Shown: positions 55,601 through 64,000 of the stretch, in pieces | Numbering within the stretch: the first letter of the stretch is position 1 | How the letters are laid out: each line of letters begins with the position of its first letter | Assembly: GCF_040954835.1 (NCBI RefSeq) | Contig: NC_090698.1 | Location: 6,074,501-6,138,500, forward strand | Origin: Lepisosteus oculatus | Lineage: Eukaryota > Chordata > Actinopteri > Semionotiformes > Lepisosteidae | Length of the DNA stretch: 64,000 bases | Reading direction: 5' to 3' | Program-made: the position numbers and the translations under genes | The notes under the pieces: generated by a model | The model's input: the letters and a program-made list of their open reading frames with translations, nothing else | Databases searched by the model: none | What the model was told of the DNA's origin: nothing

Positions 55601-58600
55601 GATAATTCTTCTTATCTTCCTCCGGGTCACTGATGTGCAGAGTCCAGGAGATATCTTGGAATTTTGTCCTGGACATAACACTGCGGCAGACTGGAAGATT
55701 GTACGGCACACGAGGACTCCAGTAATCCCTAATATTATGAGCCATTAGGAGACCCATGTAAATCACAATGCCCATGTACCGATACATGTCCTCCACTGAC
55801 ACTGGAACCCACTGTAATTTCCTCCCCTGAGCCTGCAGCCTTTCAGCATTTTTATTTGTGTTTGTACACAGACTCTGTACAACACTGAGACTGAAAAAGA
55901 GCTGGAAAAGATCTAGCGGGGAATACGTCTTGGTGGTGTCCAGCTGTGGTCCAGGTGTCCGCTCTGGACAGAACGGGAACTGCTCAGGTTCCACGTCTTC
56001 TTCCTTCGCACTCTTCCACCTGTCCTCGGGGTCCGAGGCGGAGGATGTGTGGGCGCGTGCCCCCCTGCGTCCCACGGGACTTGACAAGCTGCTATGCGGA
56101 GAAGCTAGAATATACCGCCGCCTTCTTTTACGCGGACGAACAGCAGCACACTGACTTGTGGAGGCAGTGGGGGTTTCTTCAATGTCCTCACTGAAAACAC
56201 ACAAGAGAATAAGAATAAAATTTCTCCATCAGCACTGAGCTACAGACAATGAACCCGGCTTCTCTAAGTCTGGCTGCCAGACAAAAAAAAAAAGTTTCCT
56301 TCATCCACACTCGGCAGATTACAAACAAAGGACCACCTTGGCCTTAAGTTAAGAAAATAGTCTCTCAAATTTAACACTGAATTATAATTATTTGTACATC
56401 AGAGAAAACAATGACAAATATATATTTCTATGTAGACTATGACACCCGTATAAAATCATCTACAGTTAAATGTGCGTATTGAAAAATACATATAATAACT
56501 ACTGATAGTGTAGTTTTATAATATTACACTTACAAATCCAGCAGTGGATCTAGTCCATCTTCATATGCTGCTTCGGAGACAGAATCAGCACTGTCCAATC
56601 CAGAGAGCCCATCATCATCATCACTTTCTGTATTGGTGTCGTTCTCGCCAATCTCCACAACAATTTCAGGAATATCTCCACTTTCCTGCTCCTTCTCATC
56701 CTTGCAGGCCATTTTCTTTGGTTTTCCAAGCAATGGAAGTGAGAAAGTGCCACAAAATATTTTTGTTTTACTTTCGCTGCTGAGCGAAATGATGTGCTCA
56801 CGCTCTCTATTGAAGTTTGTCTAAAGGGGTATCATCCAGCTCGTTGCTGCATGAGGTGACGGACATCAAATTATCGTTGGGCGGCTCGAGACCTTTGCAA
56901 GTTAGTTCGTCTGTCAGCAGCAAAATGCAAAGCTAATCTATGCCAGCTTTTGTTGAACCTCGAAGGACTGCAGGCACTGCAGAGCTGCAATCTCAGCAAA
57001 GGGACAGTACATTTGGAAAATTCTGTTGCCGTTTCACTGAAATTTTAAAGATGCAGGGTTTTGTATATTTGTGCAAGTCATCACATTTGTAATATTTCAT
57101 TGTAAAGAAAGCAAACGCGCAACTGCTCTTCATTTTGCTTACAACATCATGTATATTACACCATCATGTAAATGAGTTTATATGTACACATCCTGCTGCA
57201 GGACTGGCATTTGAAATACACAATCTGGAAGCCGAGACATTTTATGATGTGTCATTTGTTGTGCTGTGCTTTGATTTAGTTGCTAACATTTCATGAAAGT
57301 GACTGGCAGGGCTGCATACGTTCCAGGGTAGTGCTGCCTCATTAACGCATTGGTTTTCTAAACACTCATTTCACTACTGAGAAAAGTTCAGCAGCTGGAA
57401 TTGAGAGGATGCAGAAGATCACTCACACATGTAATACTTCGCAAAAATTTTAAAATTAAAACTCTGAAAGAAATGACATGATGTGAAGTGTAACCCCCTG
57501 GCACTGTCCCGCAAGCGCCCACGAGGAGGAATTAAGAGATTAAAAACATCAACCTCCATTTCAAACTCACCACTGACTGGGATGAGGACCCAGTTCGTCC
57601 TCATGCTCGTCCCACCCCACCCCTCTCCTGCTCCACCGCCCATCTCACCTCGCACTCCGACTTGGAAGAGGGTCCCACCGTGCCGCGGACCCTGTCCTCC
57701 AGCGGGACGCTCTGGATCAAGGAGTAGCCCTCTGGGATGGGGAAGTAGGGCTCGTCCTTCTGCCCGAAGTTGAACTCGATGGCGCAGTTCTTGACCAGGA
57801 CGTGGGGGAAGAGCGCCCGGCCCGCCAGCTCCTCCTTCCGCACCCGGAAGCCCTCGCCCAGCCACTGCCCGTTCTTGGAGAAGGCCATCTCCACGTCCTC
57901 CCCGGACTCAAAGTCCTGGAAGGGAGAGGGGCGGGGAAGGTGGTCCAGTGGGAAGGACAGGGAGGGAATAGGGAAGGAGGGAGAGAGAAACGATAATGAG
58001 GAGGGGGGCGGGGGTCCAAAAACCACCTGAAGCACCTCTCCCTCTTCGGAGCATCTAGTCTTCTCTCTCTACATCTCTTTTCTCGAGCCCAGGAAGAGCA
58101 GCCCCCTCCCTCACCTCCTCCTCCACCCACCCCTACCGCTCTGTGACCGATGGGGAAACACCGCCCAGCCCCGGCCCACAGCTCAAGCGCAGCTCAGCAC
58201 TCACAATGTAGCAGCCCAGGACGTCGTTCTCGCCAAATCTCTCGCCGTAGTCCTCGAACTTGCAGTTTGTGGACTTCTTTCCCGTTCCTCCGTACCCGTA
58301 CGAGAAGGGCTCCTCACCTGGAACCGGGAAAATCACAATAAACATCCCCTGTAATAACCAGCAAGAGGTGCTGGTGTCCAAAGTCGCCATGTTCGTACTT
58401 ATTAATCGAAGATCACACTACCACAGCCATTTCTCACAGACACAGCTGGGACCTGCAAAGCTCAGTGCACATGAAGACAGGCAGGTTGAATCCCCGTGTA
58501 CCGACAGAGTGAGGAGCTCATGACTTCTCAAGAGGCGGCCACTGTGAGCGCGCTGGAGTCACAGAACGAATGATGTCAGTGTTCACAGAGTGAGTCGGTG

Positions 58601-61483
58601 AGTTCTCCTCACCCAGCTGAGTGCTGCAGGAGTCCAGGGACCAGCCCACCCGCACCACGTGGGGGTCAGGCTCGCTGGTGGGAAGGTGCTTCACCGAGAT
58701 CTCTTCATTGATCTGGGGAAGCAGACAGAAGCCGCAGTTACAGCTCAATCTGCTCGATGGCAAGAGCTCGTGCCGGATCGAGCAGCTGATCAAGGCGGGA
58801 GAGCGGGACGCTGACCTTCAGCTCGTAACAGACGCGTCCCTTGGTGACCCCGTAAGAGACGCGCGCCCCAGACCACAGGTAGGCGAAACCCTCGATGGTC
58901 AAGGGGTAGCCGCTGTAGCGGTCGCGGGACACCTTGAAGTGCAGGTCACAGTTATCTGGGGGCAGGAGAGAGAAACAGTGCGGGTTCTAAAACGCTGGCC
59001 TAAAAATGAAACGGTGCTCGGCCGATTAGAAACTGGAAGCCCGGACTCACAGGTGTCAATGGCCACCAAGGTGTCGTCGAAGTCCTCCTCTTCCTCCTCC
59101 GCAGGGGGCTGCGGGGAACGGGACCTGCAAGCGACAGGAGACAACGGACATGAGAGAGAGAAAGAGGCACAGAGGGAGACGGGAAAGCTGGAGACGGAAG
59201 GCAGCAGGGACCTCTTGTCTTCGCGGTGCTCGTAGTAGCTGTGGCCACGGCTTTCGTCGTACGGCCTCTTGCGGCCGTGGGGTGCCGTGTGGCGCTGCTC
59301 CTCCTCCACTTTGGGCTTCACGGGCTGAGAGGGCTCTGTCACCGGGGCAGACTCCGAGACCAGCTCCTCCTTCACCTCCTGCTTCACCTCTGAGAAACAC
59401 AAGCATTGTCACACAGGCCCACAGTGATGGCACAGCAGCACGGGCAGGGGACAGCACAAGGATACACAACTACCAGCTCTAACACTAGCACAGCTGACCT
59501 ACAAAAGAATAACCCCCCACCCACATCAATTTCTCTGATGAACTCGGCAACTGTCACAGTATATCTAGTGGATGTCCAATAAGCAAGCAGCTTTACACTT
59601 AGGGGGTTGACTTAACACACAAAGGACTTAAACAATTTTCACAGATTGGGCATGGCAGAGTTTTGTTCAGGACAGTACAACAGACATATTATGGAAAGGC
59701 TAGGGAAAGTCAGTTGAGAAAGGGGTCTGTTTTGCTGGCAGCGTGTACCATGTTCCAGCTCATCTGTCTTTGTGGTGTGGATACTTTGTCCAAATGCAGT
59801 CTTTGAGGAAACACCGTAATCTCATTTGTCTTTGTGAATAATTGTTCAGAAGAAATAACCACGCTTTTCACACCTACGGCATTATTTGGAGTTTATGGTG
59901 GCATCTGGCAGAATTCCATGACTGGGCAATCTATTCAAAAAAAGCCCCAAAACTTTTCTTCCCCAATGTTTAAAAATACAAAACTAGAATCGCCAGCTAA
60001 TGTTGGAGTGACATGATTTTCAACTGATAATTCTCAGTGATAATGGCTTTTGCTTCAGAGGTGTACTGCACAAGTTGGTTGGATTTAAGGAAACCCAGAT
60101 GATGGATTAAGGGTTTAAGGAAACCCAGATGAAGAACCTGCCATGAGGCAAAGCCCACAAGCTGACTCGGACTCACCTGGACTGCCCTGGTGCTCTTCTC
60201 TTTCAGACTCACACTCCTCCTTTATCTCTGGCTCGTTCATGCCATCTGCAGACAGCTCACAGTAGCCCTGGTGTAGGGGCTCCTCGCCCTCCATTCCTCC
60301 ATCTTCTCCATTCTCCTCCTCCTCTTCTTCCTCATCTGCTCAGATATAAAAACAACAGATTTTATTACTTTAAACGGCACCTTTTTGGAAACTGTTTACA
60401 TGTAGACCAGATTTTTCTTCTTCAAACCAATTAATAGTGAGAGCCAAGTTTAAGGCCAATGCACAAAAAGAGTCCTGTTACAACAGGGGCTACAGTCCCC
60501 GTGCAGGAGAACAGCCCTGTTACAACAGGGGCTACAGTCCCCGTGCAGGAGAACAGCCCTGTTACAACAGGGGCTACAGTCCCCGTGCAGGAGAACAGCC
60601 CTGTTACAACAGGGGCTACAGTCCCCGTGCAGGAGAACAGCCCTGTTACAACAGGGGCTACAGTCCCAGTACAGTTGAACAGTCCTGTTACAGTAGGAGC
60701 TACAGTCCCCGTGCAGAAGAACAGTCCTGTTACAGTAGGAGCTACAGTCCCAGTACAGTGGAACAGTCCTGTTACAATAGGAGCTACAGTCCCAGTGCAG
60801 GAGAACAGTCCTGTTACAATAGGAGCTACAGTCCCAGTACAGTAGAACAGTCCTGTTACAATAGGGGCTACAGTCCCAGTGCAGGAGAACAGTCCTGTTA
60901 CAATAGGGGCTACAGCGCCAGTAAAGAAAATAAAAGTCTTACTAGACTCCACCTAAAACAAACAACAATCATTGTAATACATGCTTACAACAAATCCGCA
61001 CACTCGTGTTACGGCTCACTAAAGCCGTACTATTTTCAAACAAGGGAACTTCGGACTTCCTCCGCGCCAAAACCTAGTCCAACACAAAACCTGAAGAGTC
61101 CAAACCATGCTTCCTAAAAACACACATCCGGGCCCCATGTACCAAACCCTTACAGAAATCGCTTCGCAGGAAGCTCAGCTCTGAAACGGAATGCAGATAC
61201 CTGCTCAACTCGGAACTTCAATGATGCCGTGCAGCTAACCGATTTAAAGAATCAACTCACCTTCGTCTTGATAGTCCTCGCCGTCTCCCGCGTCCCCGCC
61301 GCCGGAGTACGCTTCCCCGAGAGCGGCCGGCGGTCCGCCTCCCTCCCCGGAGGCCTCGGCCTCGAGTGCCGCCTGCAGCCGCTCGGCGAGCTCCGCCTTC
61401 AGGCCGCGGGTGTCCAACCCCCGCCGCTGCAGCTCCTCCTTCAGCTCGTTCACTTTCAGTTTCTTCACGTCCACCGAACTCAT
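46618..61483 (-). CDS. hnrnpul1: HNRNPUL1, heterogeneous nuclear ribonucleoprotein U-like 1 (15 coding exons, 809 aa)
   Basis: Nuclear RNA-binding protein of the SAF-A family, active in RNA processing and the DNA-damage response. Minus-strand coding exons: 61261-61483, 60177-60335, 59212-59389, 59051-59124, 58816-58955, 58613-58712, 58205-58317, 57649-57915, 53269-53391, 52863-52991, 50175-50343, 48149-48424, 47475-47650, 47066-47251, 46618-46734. All phases close. Domains: SAP (residues 5-40, [20 protein letters not shown]), an acidic segment, then SPRY (about 210-420; [31 protein letters not shown]). The kinase-like fold follows, with P-loop [10 protein letters not shown] and [20 protein letters not shown]. 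The tail has RGG repeats (exons 12-13) and Gln/Tyr/Asn-rich low complexity to GSTQGSGTQ. Human HNRNPUL1 is 856 aa. The exon 3 donor (AG|GTCCCT) is weak. A frame extends upstream of the chosen ATG, but [11 protein letters not shown] fits the family start. Confidence 0.95.
54323..54328 (-). terminator. Polyadenylation signal of the piggyBac-derived gene
   Basis: TTTATT on the plus strand reads AATAAA on the minus strand, about 120 bases beyond the stop codon. The spacing is reasonable for a compact 3' UTR. Confidence 0.5.
54447..56733 (-). CDS. PiggyBac transposase-derived gene nested in HNRNPUL1 intron 8 (2 exons, 647 aa)
   Basis: Exon 1 is 56534-56733 (acidic N-terminus [16 protein letters not shown]...) and exon 2 is 54447-56190. 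The junction GATTT|GTAAGT ... TTTTCAG|TGAGG restores the frame. The core is a full piggyBac fold. The first catalytic Asp is in [10 protein letters not shown] (residue 301), followed by [19 protein letters not shown]. The second is in [14 protein letters not shown] (380). The third motif, normally GGVDxxDQ, reads GGVSLSDSR, so the catalytic Asp is Ser (494) while the second Asp (497) remains. The C-terminus has the Cys-rich zinc domain (YCVLCTEEK...[11 protein letters not shown]...NCFRKWH). No stops or frameshifts occur. An AATAAA lies at 54323-54328 on the minus strand, 120 bases after the stop. I found no TTAA-flanked inverted ends. It resembles PGBD4-type proteins and may be a domesticated gene or a recently inactivated transposon. 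Confidence 0.88.
60465..60918. repeat. 42-bp minisatellite in HNRNPUL1 intron 1
   Basis: About 11 copies of the family seen at 39838-40745. The first five are a variant (GAACAGCCCTGTTACAACAG then GGGCTACAGTCCCCGTGCAG). Later copies match the FAM98C intron array closely (TTACAATAGGAGCTACAGTC then CCAGTACAGT). Orientation relative to the plus strand is the same in both arrays. Confidence 0.95.
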
Positions 61484-61969
61484 CGCTCTTCTCGGGCGGA
61501 TAAAATGGTGAAGCAGCAGCCCTTTGCTTTTGAATTGGTACAAGCAATCCCACTTATAATCTCTGAAGAGAAAACGACACAAGAAATCCTCACTGGCTGC
61601 CGGCCGGCCTGCTCCGCAGCGCAACTTCCATTGTAAACAAGCGCCGCGACCCGGGAAAACTTCGTGGCATTAAAACACGAGGTTACTGCCCCGTTTAAAA
61701 ACACTTCAGGTGCACCGAGAGCTGCTTTTTAAATACTGAAGTCGACATTCAAACACAAACAAATTGAACTGGCTTTTAAATGGCTCGAAGGAAGACGAGG
61801 CAAATTCAAAACAGCACTCGCTCGAAAACAGCGCCGCCGCTAACCGACGATCGCCTTTAAATCCCCACCAAAATCCCACTTTTTATCACGGATTATTCCG
61901 AATGCAATCTACAAGAGCGCTTTCTGATCTTTACGGTACAATAAAGACAGTTTAAAGGCGCAAATTTAC

Positions 61970-62250
61970 CTCTCTCTCCTCGACTCCCTGCACAGCCGTT
62001 ACCACGGATTCACTTGCAGTTCCACAAAATGGCCGACATTCCCCTCCTTCACCCCCGGTTACAGACTAACCCCGCCCACCCATACCGGCTTTTCCGATTG
62101 GTCTAAAGGGGCGTTCGTCCAGTGCAAAGATAGAGGCTACCACCAATCAGTTACGCCGTTCTGCATTAAGCAGAACGTCAGCGTCGACGACGGCAGGGGC
62201 GAAGGCGATTGGCGAATGCGAAGTGATTGACGTGCAAATGGCTACGTCCA
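61970..62250 (-). promoter_or_regulatory. HNRNPUL1 promoter with YY1-like and CCAAT elements
   Basis: The region is CpG-rich. CAAAATGGCCGAC at about 62025-62037 fits the YY1 core. ATTGG at about 62096 and 62209 gives CCAAT on the minus strand, and CCAATCAG lies at about 62142. A minus-strand GAGAGAG|GTAAAT at 61970 is a plausible donor of a non-coding first exon. That would be spliced to an acceptor upstream of the ATG that I could not fix. Confidence 0.5.
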
Positions 62251-62887
62251 CGACACTTTTCCCGGCGAAATTGCAAACTTGAGTCTGCGCAGACGTACGG
62301 CGTACTGTTTATGGGGAATCGTCTTTCGGTGTTGAGATAAACATGGAGGTGGCGTGGAGGGATGTTATGATCCACAGTAGAAGCTGATGCAATTGAAACC
62401 CCTTTGGGTAAATGGCAACAAACCGAAAGCAACGTACTATGTGCACTTGGGCCCCTGGTTAGCGCTCAGCCCCGTGATAAGATGATGCGCTACCTTAATG
62501 GAAACCGCAACGCTATTTTCATATTTCGGGGTTAAAAAGATTCAGCATTGATGTGTGCATTTCAAACCGCAATAAAAGTAACGTGTCCACAGTAACTTGT
62601 CAAACCTCCCATGTACATCACAAAATAGAGGAAATTTCCAGGTAAGCACAGCCCCATATCCTGCGGTACAGAGTGAGGCAACAAAACGGGTTACGGGGAA
62701 AAGCAGGCTTGTGAATACTTGTCTTTTAATCCAGTAGAAATGTTGCTTTCCATTTCGACACGGCTTTGCCACCAGATACTACCTACTTGTTCACTGTGCG
62801 TGTAGATCACGTTGGAACATTTCTGCGGTGAAATGCCTGCTGCCCAACTCGTTATTCGCTCGTCCATCACGGTATATTAGTCAATAT
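62251..62887. other. Spacer upstream of HNRNPUL1, no gene recognised
   Basis: Mixed sequence. Short open frames on both strands (for example 62542-62772 -) have no recognisable motif. Confidence 0.45.
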
Positions 62888-63062
62888 GAACAAGTAAGAG
62901 GTTTATTCCTTGCTGAAAAAAGAAGAAAGAAAACACAACGTTTCGGCTGTGGAGCCATCTTCAGGTGTGAGGAAGGCTTCAGGTGCTTACACCTCAAGAA
63001 AGCTCCACTGCCGAAACGTTTTTTTTCTTCTTTCCAGCATGGAATAAACTTCTTACTTGTTC
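62888..63062. mobile_element. Fold-back element (MITE-like), copy 2
   Basis: The left arm starts GAACAAGTAAGAGGTTTATT and the right arm ends GGAATAAACTTCTTACTTGT. The inner arms contain AACGTTTCGGCTGTGGAGCC and its inverted partner CTCCACTGCCGAAACGTT. Longer than copy 1 at 18534 and with a bigger stem. Both copies are followed by GCAGCCTACxCxTGC-type sequence. Confidence 0.87.
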
Positions 63063-63097
63063 CTTTGCAGCCTACGCGTGCAGACGCAGCTTCTCAA

Positions 63098-63190
63098 CCT
63101 ATAATAATAATAATAATAATAATTGCTTACACTTATATAGCGCTTTTCTGGACACTCCACTGAAAGCGCTTTACAGGTAATGGGGTCTCC
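63098..63190 (-). mobile_element. 5S-derived SINE, 3' fragment (copy E)
   Basis: Only the tail is present: an ATAAT microsatellite, then TTGCTTACACTTATATAGCG and CTTTTCTGGACACTCCACTG, ending at TACAGGTAATGGGGTCTCCC. It is strongly 5'-truncated. Confidence 0.85.
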
Positions 63191-63928
63191 CCCCCACCAC
63201 CAATATATACATATACCTATATTAGTCAATATGGAGACTAGTGAGCAGGAAGGGTCGTATCACGTCGCGATTCGGGGGACCTCGAACGCGAGTCTGCAGT
63301 AACATGGCGACTTGCGGTACTTTCACGAAGTTCACGGTTTCGTGCTGAATTTGAAATGTTGTAATTTTCTTCTGGAAAGTGGACGGATTTTGTTTTGTTG
63401 CCGAGATTTAATAACGGGTCTGAGGAAGGAGGACTGCAGCTCCCCTTTAAGATACGCTGCAGTGAACTGGGCCGCTGAAGTAAGTTCACAGCACCGGTAC
63501 TAAACCTCTTCTCAACTGCAACAAACCCAAAGTGAAGTAAAGCCAACTTATTCTCTGTACCCCCAAACCCCCAATACGCCTGCTTCCCCACGAGAACTAC
63601 AAGTGTAGAGTCCCATCCCAATAAAACCACACATCTATTCCACTGACACCTAGATGTGACAGAACACATTGAGGACTTACACCCCATTAAAATATGTCTC
63701 TAATTTCAGTACCCTTCTCTCCCCAGGACACCTGGAAGTTCAGATCGCATACAGATCATACTAAGAAAGATAGACGTTGAAGTTCATTATTAATAAATTG
63801 CACTTTGATTAATAAACAGGTGTACGGATAAACTTCATTATTAATAAACGTGGTGTGACTGGAAAGCGATTTTGGGATCTTACTTAAATATTACTATAAT
63901 CGTCCAAGCAGGTGCATACATTCATGGT
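63191..63928 (+). other. Possible first exon of a rightward gene, otherwise unassigned
   Basis: From about 63240 to 63480 the sequence is richer in CpG. It contains AACATGGCGAC at 63301-63311, a YY1-like start-proximal motif. A good plus-strand donor, GAA|GTAAGT, lies at 63479-63480. The ATG frame closes after 14 codons, so this would be a UTR exon. No coding exon is visible before the window ends. Confidence 0.25.
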
Positions 63929-64000
63929 ATAATAATAATAATAATAATAATTGCTTACACTTATATAGTGCTTTTCTGGACACTCCACTCAAAGCGCTTT
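63929..64000 (-). mobile_element. 5S-derived SINE, 3' end running off the window (copy F)
   Basis: ATAAT microsatellite, then TTGCTTACACTTATATAGTG and CTTTTCTGGACACTCCACTC. Identical in layout to copy E. The rest lies beyond the window. Confidence 0.85.

Noticed and set aside
61484..61624. N-terminal extension of HNRNPUL1 from an upstream ATG
   Set aside because: The frame is open, but the extension is unlike the family, whose SAP domain starts a few residues after the Met chosen here.

Overview
This window is vertebrate nuclear DNA. It has split genes with GT-AG introns, a CpG-rich promoter, non-LTR retrotransposons, Tc1 and piggyBac relatives, and SINEs derived from 5S rRNA and tRNA. The repeat types and the protein sequences point to a ray-finned fish. 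A non-teleost such as a gar, bowfin or sturgeon would fit, but I hold the species guess only weakly. About a fifth of the window is tandem repeat, and most introns carry at least one array.

Layout. 1-13.0 kb: no host gene recognised; minisatellites, decayed LINE fragments and a dead Tc1-like element. 13.09-30.86 kb (+): a complete RASGRP4-type Ras guanyl-releasing protein in 17 coding exons (777 residues), with an apparent U12-type AT-AC intron. 35.16-41.06 kb (-): a complete FAM98C in 7 coding exons (337 residues). It lies tail-to-tail with RASGRP4, as I recall the human chromosome 19 pair. 41.5-46.6 kb: two 5S-derived SINEs, a LINE scrap and the likely 3' UTR of the next gene. 46.6-61.5 kb (-): a complete HNRNPUL1 in 15 coding exons (809 residues). 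Its intron 8 holds a separate two-exon piggyBac transposase gene (54.4-56.7 kb, 647 residues, frame intact) on the same strand. 61.97-62.25 kb: the HNRNPUL1 promoter region. 62.3-64 kb: a fold-back element, SINE ends and a possible first exon of a rightward gene.

The three host genes are not an operon. RASGRP4 is a diacylglycerol- and calcium-responsive Ras activator of blood cells. FAM98C belongs to a family tied to RNA metabolism. HNRNPUL1 is a nuclear RNA-binding protein. Exon phases were checked at every junction and all three frames close exactly. Exons, splice sites and motifs come from the bases. Gene names rest on remembered family sequences. Expression, domestication and regulation are inference.
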